From assembly GCF_016458825.1 (NCBI RefSeq), contig NZ_CP066744.1:1423868-1487867 (forward strand): DNA of 64,000 nt. The letters are read 5' to 3'. The translations under genes were made by a program, and so were the position numbers. This document shows positions 56,111 to 64,000 of the stretch, in pieces; within the stretch, counting starts at the first letter, position 1, and every line of letters begins with the position of its first letter. This DNA is from Miniphocaeibacter halophilus. GTDB lineage: Bacteria; Bacillota; Clostridia; Tissierellales; Peptoniphilaceae. A model generated the notes under the pieces. The model had not been told where the DNA came from and ran no database searches. It saw only the letters and a program-made list of their open reading frames with translations.

Positions 56111-57020
56111 ATGGAAACTTTAAATTATATTAAAAACTTGGATTTTTTCAAAAAACTAAATTCTAATTTTGAAATTTCAAAATCAACAGAGGATATTTAT
56201 GTAGTATCTATAGATGGAATAAAAAAGTATACTGTAAGGGTTTTTTCGAAAGATTCATATAAAAGTATAGTGGATAAAAAACATAAAATAGATACTTTAA
56301 TAGAAAAGGGAAGAAAATTATATCCAATATTGGAAGTAGGAATAATTAATGAATTGGCTTTGACTTATAGAATAACCGATTATATTAATGGAATAAAAAG
56401 ATATGACAACGATAAGGATAATTATAAACTTGGTTATTATATTGGAGAAACGATTCGGGACTATCATGAATTATCTAAGCCTATTAAAAATGATAATTGG
56501 GTTAAAAATTATGGTCATAAAATCAGAAATATTTTCCATGAATACTATCTCTGCGATTATATTGGGAAAAAAGACTATATATTATTTGATTATGTAAAAC
56601 AATTTAGTTATTTAATAAAGGATAGGGAAGCAATAGAGATTTTTTCTTTCAATAATATTAGGGACATTCCTGTAGATAGAAAAGGAAAAGTATATTTATT
56701 TGGAGTACAGGGGATTGTAGAAGCAGATCCTTTTTTTCGAATTTAAGGATATTAATATTAATTATTATAAGGATGAGGCCTATTCTGCCGGTATTATTGA
56801 TGGATATTTTTCAGGAAGACCTAATAGATTATTTTTTAAAACAATAGCATTATACACAATTACTGAAACCTTTGGAACAGAATTTAAAAAGTTCGATAAA
56901 GTAAATTGTGAAGTAGCAAAATTAAAAGTTCAGGAATTATCTGAGTATTACGATGATTTTAATACTGTTTATCCAAATTGGTATTTAGAAATTAAGGAAA
57001 AACTAAATGGAGGAAATTAA
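56111..57020 (+). pseudogene. phosphotransferase-like gene, frameshifted
   Basis: An APH/choline-kinase-like protein of about 302 residues split by one extra base. The frame from ATG 56111 (TAGGAGC upstream) runs through GKVYLFGVQGIVEADPFF and then stops at 56746. Dropping one T from the seven-T run near 56731-56737 restores EADPFFEFKDI and a frame to the TAA at 57018-57020. The restored end fits the family GDPxYEF pattern. The usual HGDxxxxN catalytic motif and the DFD-like Asp are not recognisable (FSFNNIRDIPVD, LFGV), so even intact it may not be a normal kinase. The restored stop overlaps the ModE-like start. Confidence 0.75.
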
Positions 57021-57358
57021 TGAAAGCTAAGGGAGTTGTAAGAATAATACTAAGAACAGAGGATAATAAAAAGTTTTTTGGAAAGGGTCCTTATATGCTA
57101 CTTTTAAAGGTAAAGGAACTAGGTTCTTTAAATAAAGCTGCAAAAGAAATGGGAATGTCATATAGTAAGGCCTTTAATGTAATAAAAAGTTGTGAGAAGG
57201 CCCTGAATAAAAAATTTCTTTACAGGGAAATAGGTGGCATAAAAGGCGGCGGATCTAAATTGACAGAAGACGGAGAAAAGATTATTGAGCAATATGAACA
57301 TATAGTAAGTGAAATGAATGAAAAGATGAATAGTCTTTTAGATGAATTAAATTTTTAG
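57020..57358 (+). CDS. ModE-like winged-helix regulator (DNA-binding domain only)
   Basis: A 112-residue protein matching the N-terminal ModE/LysR-type helix-turn-helix domain: LLLKVKELGSLNKAAKEMGMSYSKAFNVIKSCEKAL, then GGIKGGGSKLTEDGEKII. It lacks the molybdate-binding domain of full ModE, so it may sense no ligand itself. Short proteins of this type often accompany molybdenum enzyme genes. Its start overlaps the stop of the preceding frame (TAATG). Targets may be the purine-degradation genes nearby. Confidence 0.85.
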   Translation: MKAKGVVRIILRTEDNKKFFGKGPYMLLLKVKELGSLNKAAKEMGMSYSKAFNVIKSCEKALNKKFLYREIGGIKGGGSKLTEDGEKIIEQYEHIVSEMNEKMNSLLDELNF

Positions 57359-57373
57359 ATAGAGAGAGTTTTT

Positions 57374-59069
57374 ATGTTTAGATTAGATACACTTAAAGAA
57401 TTTATAGAAAAATACGTAAAAATCATAACAGAGATGGTAGAGGTAGACGTAGAAATTGTCGATTATAAACTTCGAAGGATTACAGGAAGTGGGATCTTCG
57501 CAAAGGGAATATTGGACAATAAGCAAGTTTCAAATAGAAGAACCCTTATTGAGACATTAAAGACCGGGAAACCACAAATATCAATAGAAAATATAGATAT
57601 TGAGAAAGTGGAAAATATAGAAATTACAACACCTATTATACTTGGTAAAAACGTTATAGGTGTAATAGGAATGGTTAGTAGCAGTAAAAAATCTAAAGTT
57701 GAAATTGGAAAACATATAGAAAAATATATGGAACTTTTAGATCAAATTGCAGAATTTATAACATTGAAAGCTCTAGAATACGAAGAGGATATAGACAAAC
57801 AGGCAATGGTGTCCATGTTGGAAATTATTATTCGCAATATGGATGAAGGGGCGGTTATAATCAACAACGAAGGTAAGATTAACACAATTAATAGATCTGC
57901 AAAAAAACAATTAAAAATAAACAGGATAATCGCCAATGAGAAGATTCTTATTCAACCAACAGGAGATACTGTTAATAATAATAAGGAATATGTAATACGA
58001 ATAGGTGAAAATATCAATACGGTTATAGGAAATATATATAAGATTCCAGAAAATCCTATATACGATAAGGTACTTCTTTTTAGGGACATGAAACAGGTAC
58101 AATCTAATCTCTACGCTATGACGTCTACAATAAATGCTAAAAAAATAGAAAATATTATTGGAAAAAGTAAGAAAACTTTAGATTTGAAAAAAAGTTTAGT
58201 TAAAATTGCCAAATCCGATTCTACAGTCTTAATAAATGGAGAAAGCGGAACTGGAAAGGAAATGGTGGCAGGGGCAATATGGCAAAGTTCAGATAGGAAA
58301 AAAAATAGATTTGTTACAATGAATTGTGCTACTATATCTGAAGATTATTTGGAAAGAGAGCTATTCGGTTATGTTAAAGGAGTATTTTCTGGTGAAAACT
58401 TCAACGGAAAAATAGGTAAATTTGAATTGGCAAATAATGGAGTGATTTTTTTAGATGAAATAGACGCAGTTCCCTTATATTTACAATCGAAACTATTAAG
58501 GGTAATACAGGATAAAAAAGTAACTAGAATAGGGTCAAATCAAGTAATACCTTTAAACGTAAGAATAATAGCATCTACTAATAAGGATTTAAGAAAATTA
58601 ATATCTGAAAATAAATTTAGAGAAGATCTATATTATAGATTAAATGTTATACCATTATATATTTCACCTCTTAGAGAAAGAAAGGAAGATATTGAAGAAT
58701 TAATATATTATTTTTTAGATTACTATAGAAAGCAATTTAGTAAAAATTTTTATAAAATAGAAGATGATGCGTTGGATATATTAATAAACTATAGTTGGCC
58801 AGGTAATGTTAGGGAATTGGAAAATTCTGTAGAGTATATGGTTAACATGATGGAAGAAGGAATAATAAATATAGATTCAATACCGAAAAACATTATAAAT
58901 ATAAGTGAAAAACAAAAATTAGAAGAAGCAAAAAATTTCTACATTAGCTAGTTTAGAAAAAAATGAAATAAGAAAAGCCATTGAAATATATGGCGATACT
59001 ACAGATGGAAAGAAAAAAGCAGCTAAAGCTTTAGGAATAGGAATAGCAACACTATATAGAAAATTATAA
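57374..59069 (+). pseudogene. AAA+ enhancer-binding-type activator, frameshifted before its Fis helix-turn-helix
   Basis: The frame from ATG 57374 gives 525 residues: an N-terminal sensor part, a PAS-like segment (SMLEIIIRNMDEGAVIINNE, about residue 147), and a sigma-54-type AAA+ domain with Walker A GESGTGKE at 289-296 and Walker B FLDEID near 359-363. The GAFTGA loop reads GVFSGE (336-341). It stops at 58951. In the +1 frame the missing Fis-type HTH follows at once (KAIEIYGDTTDGKKKAAKAL) to 59069. One extra base near the A6 run at 58930 explains it; repaired length is about 564. Likely the ygeV-type regulator of the downstream genes. Confidence 0.82.
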
Positions 59070-59086
59070 AATTTAATATTTTAAGA

Positions 59087-59137
59087 GCACCCAATAAGTT
59101 ATAAAGAAAGAAAAAAGACTTAGAGGGTGCGTTTTTT
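59087..59137 (+). terminator. terminator after the activator gene
   Basis: GCACCC (59087-59092) and GGGTGC (59125-59130) pair across a 32-base loop that is A-rich, followed by GTTTTTT. Confidence 0.6.
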
Positions 59138-59206
59138 ATATATATTTAATAAACAAATATACAGCATAGGGTCATGAAAAATAGGTAATATTAAGGGGGA
59201 AAAGAG

Positions 59207-59287
59207 ATGGAATTAGTGTGGGAAAAACCTATCACAAGGCAAAAAAATTATCATATTGATAAAAACAAAAAGAACATGGAAGTATAA
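59207..59287 (+). CDS. possible 26-residue leader peptide
   Basis: ATG 59207 follows a strong AGGGGGA site and opens a frame starting MELVWEKPITRQKNYHID that ends at TAA 59285-59287. I recognise nothing in it. It could be a leader peptide, a remnant, or chance. One of the two inverted repeats lies inside it, which argues for the region being regulatory. Confidence 0.3.
   Translation: MELVWEKPITRQKNYHIDKNKKNMEV
59248..59262. promoter_or_regulatory. inverted repeat 1 (TTATCA-TAT-TGATAA)
   Basis: A perfect 15-base inverted repeat. An identical-format copy lies 81 bases further on. It is a candidate binding site for the activator encoded just upstream or for another dimeric regulator. Confidence 0.7.
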
Positions 59288-59328
59288 AATAAAAAAATTA
59301 AGAATTCCCATATTTCAACGTAAATTAG

Positions 59329-59343
59329 TTATCATTTTGATAA
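59329..59343. promoter_or_regulatory. inverted repeat 2 (TTATCA-TTT-TGATAA)
   Basis: A second perfect copy with the same arms and a different three-base centre. Its end is six bases before the -35 box of the promoter at 59349, the expected place for an activator that contacts RNA polymerase. Confidence 0.72.
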
Positions 59344-59348
59344 ACAAA

Positions 59349-59377
59349 TTGACAAAAAACCACCCATATGGTCTAAT
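59349..59377 (+). promoter_or_regulatory. sigma-70-type promoter upstream of ygeX
   Basis: TTGACA (59349-59354), 17 bases, TCTAAT (59372-59377). The -10 region lies inside a small inverted repeat (CCCATA...TATGGG, 59363-59388). No GG-N10-GC pair of a sigma-54 promoter was found from 59343 to 59550. The leader to ygeX would be about 165 bases. Confidence 0.68.
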
Positions 59378-59550
59378 ATATGTATGGGAAATCGATATCT
59401 AAAGCTTTTTGTTCTAAATACTATTGCTTATTTCCAAAATATGGCGTAAGATAGTTATTGGAAATTGTGCTAGGTGATGTGTTAATTATATAGCACAAAT
59501 TTATTGATAAAGTATATTAATATAATTGAACTATAAGAAAGGATGGGAAA

Positions 59551-60765
59551 ATGCAAAGTACTTACGAAATTGCAAGCTTAGAGAACAAGGACAACAAGGC
59601 TTCATTGAGTTTCTTGAGTGAAAGAGTTGCTAAACAAACAGCTAAATTTCATTCCAGTTTTGAACAATATGAGCCTACACCATTACATCGATTAAAAAAA
59701 TTAGCAAAATATCTTGGAGTTAAAGATATATTTTTAAAAGACGAATCATTTAGATTCGGTTTAAATGCTTTTAAAGTACTAGGCGGAAGTTACGCTGTAG
59801 TAAAATATATAGCAAATAAATTAGGGATGTCAGTAGATGAACTTCCATATGAAGTGCTTATATCTGACGAAATAAGAGAAAAAATTGGAGAATTAACATT
59901 TGTAACAGCTACTGATGGTAACCATGGAAGAGGGGTTGCTTGGACTGCTAATCAATTAAAGCAAAAAGCTGTTGTATATATGCCTAAAGGAAGTACACAA
60001 GAAAGAGCTGAAAATATAAGAGCTGAAAATGCTGTATGTGAAATTCTTGAAGGAAACTATGATGACTGTGTAAGATATGCAAATCAAATGGCTGAAGAAA
60101 AAGGCTGGATAATGGTTCAAGACACAGCATGGGAAGGCTATGAAGATATTCCTACTTGGATAATGCAAGGTTATTTAACTATGGCTTATGAGTCATATTT
60201 ACAATTAACTTTAGCAGCTTCAAAACCAACACATGTATTTTTACAAGCTGGAGTTGGTTCAATGGCATCAGCAGTTACAGGATTCTTTGCATCAGTATAT
60301 GGAGATGATAGACCGGTAGTAACAATTGTAGAACCTAATCAAGCAGACTGTATTTACAGATCAGCAAAAGCAGGTGGAATTACTTTTGTTACAGGTAGTA
60401 TGCCTACAATAATGGCTGGACTTGCTTGTGGAGAGCCATGTACAATAGGTTGGGATGTTATAAGATCATATGCTAGTCATTTCTTATCAGTACCTGACTC
60501 AGCGGCAGCACACGGTATGAGAATTTTAGGTAATCCATTAAAAGGAGATCCAAAAATCATATCTGGAGAATCAGGAGCAGTTACTATGGGAGTAGTATCC
60601 CAATTAATGTATAGAGATGATTTAAAGGAAATAAAAGATACTATTGGTTTAAATGAAGATTCAGTAATTTTATGTATAAGTACTGAAGGAAACACAGATG
60701 CATTAAGATATAGACAATTAGTTTGGAATGGTTTATATCCAAATGATGAAAATCTTAAGAAATAG
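59551..60765 (+). CDS. ygeX: diaminopropionate ammonia-lyase (copy 2, YgeX)
   Basis: A PLP enzyme that deaminates 2,3-diaminopropionate to pyruvate and ammonia. The 404-residue protein has K75 in GLNAFKVLGGSYAV, TDGNHGRGVAW, HVFLQAGVGSM and FVTGSMPTIMAGLACGEP. It differs throughout from the minus-strand copy, so this is not a recent duplication. In known clusters with ygeW and ygeY it takes part in uric acid breakdown. It starts the plus-strand operon behind AAAGGATGGG. Confidence 0.93.
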   Translation: MQSTYEIASLENKDNKASLSFLSERVAKQTAKFHSSFEQYEPTPLHRLKKLAKYLGVKDIFLKDESFRFGLNAFKVLGGSYAVVKYIANKLGMSVDELPYEVLISDEIREKIGELTFVTATDGNHGRGVAWTANQLKQKAVVYMPKGSTQERAENIRAENAVCEILEGNYDDCVRYANQMAEEKGWIMVQDTAWEGYEDIPTWIMQGYLTMAYESYLQLTLAASKPTHVFLQAGVGSMASAVTGFFASVYGDDRPVVTIVEPNQADCIYRSAKAGGITFVTGSMPTIMAGLACGEPCTIGWDVIRSYASHFLSVPDSAAAHGMRILGNPLKGDPKIISGESGAVTMGVVSQLMYRDDLKEIKDTIGLNEDSVILCISTEGNTDALRYRQLVWNGLYPNDENLKK

Positions 60766-60838
60766 TATTAGAGTTAAAATAATAGGTAAATTAATTTAAA
60801 ATTAATTATAAATAAAAACAAAACAAGGAGAGGGTTTA

Positions 60839-62035
60839 ATGAACACTAATTTTAATGAATTGATGGAAAAACTTAAAGGGTTAGATTATTCTAACTTATA
60901 CCAAGACGACTTCTTTTTAACTTGGGACAAAACTCAAGATGAACTAGAAGCAATTTTCGCAGTAGCAGACGCTTTAAGATATTTAAGAGAAAACAATATT
61001 AGTACAAAAATATTTGATTCAGGTTTAGGAATTTCTTTATTTAGAGATAACTCAACTAGAACAAGATTCTCTTTCTCATCAGCTTGTAACTTATTAGGTT
61101 TAGAAATACAAGATTTAGACGAAGGTAAATCTCAAATAGCTCATGGTGAAACAGTTAAAGAAACTTCTAACATGATTTCATTCATGGCAGACGTTATTGG
61201 AATAAGAGATGACATGTATATTGGTAAAGGTCATACTTACCAAGTAAATGTTGCGAACTATGTTGAAGAAGGATATAAAGATGGCGTATTAGAACAAAGA
61301 CCAACAATTGTAAACTTACAATGTGATATTGACCATCCAACACAATCAATGTCAGATATGTTACACATTATTCATGAATTTGGTGGAATTGAAAACTTAA
61401 AAGGTAAAAAAATTGCTATGACTTGGGCTTACTCTCCTTCATATGGTAAACCATTATCAGTACCACAAGGTATTGCTGGTCTTATGACAAGATTTGGAAT
61501 GGAAGTAGTTTTAGCTCATCCAGAAGGATATGAAATAATGCCGGAAGTTGAAGAAGTAGCAAAAGCTAATGCTGAAAAATACGGTGGAAAATTCACTAAA
61601 ACAAATTCAATGGAAGAAGCTTTCAAAGACGCTGATATAGTATATCCAAAGAGCTGGGCACCATTTGCAGCAATGGAAAAAAGAACTATATTATATGGCG
61701 AATGAGACCAAAAAGGTATTGATGAATTAGAGCAAGAATTATTAAAACAAAATGCTGATCATATTGATTGGGCTTGTACAGAAGAAATGATGAAATTAAC
61801 TAAAGACGGTAAAGCTTTATACATGCACTGTCTACCAGCTGACATTACAGGATTAAGCTGTGAGTTAGGTGAAGTTGATGAGTCAGTATTTGATAGATAT
61901 AGAATACCTCTATACAAAGAAGCAAGCTATAAACCATATATAATAGCAGCTATGATGTTCATGCAAAAAGTTAAGAATCCAGAAGAAATGTTACAAAAAT
62001 TATTGGATCAAAACAAAGCAAGATTAGCTAGATAA
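60839..62035 (+). pseudogene. ygeW: knotted carbamoyltransferase YgeW, interrupted by an in-frame TGA
   Basis: A member of the aspartate/ornithine carbamoyltransferase superfamily. The frame of 398 codons has the carbamoyl-phosphate loop FRDNSTRTRFSFSSACNLLG near residue 75, QCDIDHPTQSMSDMLHI near residue 160, and MHCLPADITG near residue 325. Codon 289 is TGA (61703-61705), after KRTILYGE and before DQKGIDELEQE. Homology continues in the same frame on both sides, so a single substitution or read-through is implied, not an indel. TGA stops other genes here. No convincing SECIS hairpin follows. Without read-through the product lacks the HCLPAD part of the active site. Confidence 0.88.
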
Positions 62036-62116
62036 TAAATAATAGAGTAAGTTATTAGAATTTTAGAATATATAATTAGAAATATAGACAGAGATTAATA
62101 AGGGGGTATTTTACAA

Positions 62117-63445
62117 ATGGCAGTAGATTTTAAAAAGATTCAAGCAGCAGCTGAAGGTTATGCAGAAGATATGAACAAATTCCTTAGAGATTTAGTAAAC
62201 CTATACGGCGAAAGTTGTGAAGAAGGTCCTAGAGCTAAGAGAATTAAGGAAGAAATGGAAAAATTAGGCTTTACTAAAGCTTGGATCGATGGACAAGGTA
62301 ATGTATTAGGAGAAATGGGAACAGGAAAAAGCCTTATAGCTTTTGATGCTCATATAGATACAGTTGGAATTGGTAACAGAGATAACTGGAAATTTGATCC
62401 AGTTGAAGGATACGAAAACGAAACTGAAATTGGTGGTAGAGGAACTTCTGACCAATTAGGTGGAATAGTATCAGCTGTTTACGGTGCTAAAATAATGAAA
62501 GATTTAGATATGCTTTCAGATGAATATACAGCATTGGTAACAGGAACAGTTCAAGAAGAAGACTGTGATGGTAACTGCTGGTTATATATGATAGAACAAG
62601 AAAATATCAAACCAGAATTTGTAGTTTCTACTGAACCAACTGACGGTGGAATCTATAGAGGTCAAAGAGGAAGAATGGAAATAAGAGTAGACGTTGAAGG
62701 AGTTTCAAGTCATGGTTCAGCTCCAGAAAGAGGAGACAATGCTATTTATAAAATGGCTGACATTCTTAAAGAAATCGAACAACTTAATGAAAACCCAGCT
62801 GATGACAGCGTAGAAATAAAAGGTTTAGTTAAGATGTTAGATGAAAAATACAATCCAGAATGGAAAGAAGCTAACTTCTTAGGAAGAGGAACTGTAACTA
62901 CTTCTCAAATATTCTATACTTCACCATCAAGATGTGCAGTAGCTGACTCATGTTCAATCTCATTAGATAGAAGAATGACAGCTGGAGAAACTTGGGAATC
63001 TTGTATTAAAGAAATAGAAGATCTTCCATCAGCTAAAAAACATGGTGCTAAGGTTACAATGTATAAATACAGTAGACCTTCATGGACAGGCTTATCATAT
63101 GAGCAAGAATGTTATTTCCCAACTTGGGTAATTCCAGAAGATCATAAAGTGACTAAAGCATTAGAAGAAGTTCATAAAGGACTTTATGGAGATAAGAGAA
63201 TTGCTCCACCTAAAGCTGAAAAAGAAATAGAAAAAAGAGCAGCTAGACCATTAACAGACAAATGGACATTCTCTACAAATGGTGTTGCTACAATGGGTAG
63301 ACATAATATTCCAACAATTGGTTTTGGACCAGGTGCAGAAGACCAAGCTCATGCTCCAAATGAAATTACTTGGAAACAAGACTTAGTAACATGTGCAGCA
63401 GTTTATGCAGCATTACCAACTATTTATGTAGAAAACCATAGATAA
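62117..63445 (+). CDS. ygeY: YgeY-family M20-type hydrolase
   Basis: A zinc-dependent peptidase/deacylase-like protein of 442 residues. Metal-binding motifs are [12 protein letters not shown] (His and Asp), [20 protein letters not shown], and [11 protein letters not shown] with the catalytic Glu pair. A dimerisation insert follows [28 protein letters not shown]. The family is tied to ygeW/ygeX clusters and labelled as a selenium-metabolism-linked hydrolase in databases; the substrate in uric acid breakdown is not settled. AAGGGGG precedes the ATG. Confidence 0.92.
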   Translation: MAVDFKKIQAAAEGYAEDMNKFLRDLVNLYGESCEEGPRAKRIKEEMEKLGFTKAWIDGQGNVLGEMGTGKSLIAFDAHIDTVGIGNRDNWKFDPVEGYENETEIGGRGTSDQLGGIVSAVYGAKIMKDLDMLSDEYTALVTGTVQEEDCDGNCWLYMIEQENIKPEFVVSTEPTDGGIYRGQRGRMEIRVDVEGVSSHGSAPERGDNAIYKMADILKEIEQLNENPADDSVEIKGLVKMLDEKYNPEWKEANFLGRGTVTTSQIFYTSPSRCAVADSCSISLDRRMTAGETWESCIKEIEDLPSAKKHGAKVTMYKYSRPSWTGLSYEQECYFPTWVIPEDHKVTKALEEVHKGLYGDKRIAPPKAEKEIEKRAARPLTDKWTFSTNGVATMGRHNIPTIGFGPGAEDQAHAPNEITWKQDLVTCAAVYAALPTIYVENHR

Positions 63446-63467
63446 TAAGAACTTATTAAAATTAAAA

Positions 63468-63509
63468 AAACTGAATATATCCTAAGGGGGATATATTCAG
63501 TTTAGTTTT
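63468..63509 (+). terminator. attenuator-like hairpin between ygeY and carbamate kinase
   Basis: AAACTGAATATATCC pairs perfectly with GGATATATTCAGTTT around a six-base loop, followed by AGTTTTT. It lies 12 bases before the next start, so it probably lowers read-through rather than ending the operon. Confidence 0.78.
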
Positions 63510-63521
63510 TCAGGAGGAAAT

Positions 63522-64000
63522 ATGGGAAATAGAGTAGTATTAGCATTAGGAGGAAATGCGTTAGGTGATGATTTAGCAAGCCAAATGGAAGCTGTTAAAC
63601 AAACATCTAAGGCTATTGCAGACTTAATAGAAGCAGGTAACGAAGTAGTTATTGCTCATGGAAACGGGCCTCAAGTTGGAATGATAAATAACGCTTTCAC
63701 AGAGTATGGAAAAATAGATCCTAAATATCCATATATGCCTTTATCTATGTGTGTTGCAATGAGTCAAGCATATATTGGATACGATTTACAGAATGCTTTA
63801 AGAGAGGAATTGCGTAATAGGGGAATTAAAAAAACTGTTACATCTGTAATTACTCAAGTAGTAGTAGATGAAAAAGATCCGGCTTTCCAAAATCCAACAA
63901 AACCAATTGGTCCTTTTATGAATGAAGTTGAAGCAGAAGAAGCAACAAAAAGAGGTATGGTCGTAAAAGAGGATTCAGGTAGAGGATATAGAAGAGTAGT
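63522..64000 (+). CDS. arcC: carbamate kinase, 5' part
   Basis: Makes ATP from carbamoyl phosphate and ADP. About 160 residues are visible before the window ends: MGNRVVLALGGNALGDD at the start, then NEVVIAHGNGPQVGMINNAF, YPYMPLSMCVAMSQAYIGYDLQ, and PTKPIGPF with KEDSGRGYRRVV. These are the classic carbamate kinase blocks. AGGAGG precedes the ATG. Behind ygeX-ygeW-ygeY it would harvest energy from carbamoyl phosphate formed in purine degradation; E. coli has the equivalent gene yqeA in its cluster. Confidence 0.95.
   Translation, partial: MGNRVVLALGGNALGDDLASQMEAVKQTSKAIADLIEAGNEVVIAHGNGPQVGMINNAFTEYGKIDPKYPYMPLSMCVAMSQAYIGYDLQNALREELRNRGIKKTVTSVITQVVVDEKDPAFQNPTKPIGPFMNEVEAEEATKRGMVVKEDSGRGYRRV

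Noticed and set aside
58925-58951. Programmed -1 frameshift at the A-AAA-AAT heptamer in the activator gene
   Set aside because: The -1 frame meets a stop within a few codons; the helix-turn-helix lies in the +1 frame, so this heptamer cannot explain it.
59207-59287. The 26-codon frame as a confirmed gene
   Set aside because: It has a good ribosome site, but no family and an inverted repeat inside; kept only as a low-confidence feature.
59343-59550. Sigma-54 (-24/-12) promoter for ygeX
   Set aside because: No GG-N10-GC pair with the right flanks was found; TATGGCGTAAG and TTGGAAATTGTGC have wrong spacing.
61703-61760. Possible SECIS element after the ygeW TGA
   Set aside because: Only very short stems are present (ACC-AAAAA-GGT directly after the TGA, and AATT/AATT further on). 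No stable apical-loop hairpin at the right distance was found, and the position is not a known redox or catalytic site.

Overview
The window is a contiguous stretch of an AT-rich (by eye about 30% GC), anaerobic, low-GC Gram-positive (Firmicutes) chromosome. Supporting signs are HPr with both His15 and Ser46, a CcpA-like regulator beside ptsH-ptsI, a T-box leader, lipoprotein signal peptides, an FHA-RodA-PBP wall cluster, HydE (a [FeFe]-hydrogenase maturase), FdhD and aspartase. A Tissierellia/Peptoniphilaceae-like or clostridial host is my best guess, but this is inference. TGA is a normal stop here (rbsR, the first exporter gene and the MBL gene all end with it).

Layout. 1-2.8 kb: 3' part of 23S rRNA, 5S rRNA and eleven tRNAs (Asn, Leu, fMet, Met, Glu, Val, Asp, Thr, Tyr, Gly, Arg). 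2.87-4.36 kb: an ISL3-type insertion sequence. 4.4-10.1 kb: complete ribose operon rbsR-K-D-A-C-B with a consensus promoter and a palindromic operator. 10.4-14.5 kb: a zinc macrodomain ADP-ribose hydrolase, a small membrane protein and two tandem OpgB-like phosphoglycerol transferases. 14.6-19.9 kb: aspA, a LysR regulator, fdhD, hydE and cysK. 20-24 kb: a MarR-controlled heterodimeric ABC exporter. 24.1-29.5 kb: an NADPH dehydrogenase-like flavoenzyme, a beta-CASP nuclease and a T-box-controlled amino-acid ABC importer. 29.7-41.9 kb: glycogen operon glgB-C-D-A-P, a pullulanase-like debrancher, an unknown gene and phosphoglucomutase. 42.3-47.1 kb: xpt, FHA-RodA-PBP and NAD kinase. 47.3 kb: a probable 6S RNA. 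47.6-53 kb: envelope-type small proteins, a lipid kinase, then ccpA-like, ptsH and ptsI. 53.1-64 kb: a PLP/purine-fermentation island with an uncharacterised PLP enzyme and diaminopropionate ammonia-lyase (minus strand), then a phosphotransferase-like gene, a ModE-like HTH gene, an AAA+ activator, ygeX, ygeW, ygeY and the start of a carbamate kinase gene.

How it works together. Sugars enter through the ribose transporter and the PTS. Surplus glucose phosphate goes to glycogen through Pgm, GlgC/GlgD, GlgA and GlgB. The last 10 kb matches the ygeW-ygeX-ygeY-carbamate kinase gene set that has been linked to anaerobic uric acid/purine breakdown. Diaminopropionate lyase gives pyruvate and ammonia, and a carbamoyl transferase plus carbamate kinase can yield ATP. 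ModE-like and FdhD proteins fit the molybdenum hydroxylases usually found beyond such clusters.

Most notable points: (1) the island carries three reading-frame lesions within 6 kb: an in-frame TGA in ygeW, a frameshift that cuts the DNA-binding end off the AAA+ activator, and a frameshift in the phosphotransferase-like gene; (2) two identical-format inverted repeats (TTATCA-N3-TGATAA) lie 81 bp apart ahead of a sigma-70-type promoter for ygeX, while the activator's GAFTGA loop is degenerate; (3) the glycogen phosphorylase-like protein has lost many catalytic residues but keeps the PLP lysine; (4) a second diaminopropionate lyase is paired with a PLP enzyme I cannot assign. Two of the lesions are homopolymer indels, so sequencing or assembly error must be excluded first.
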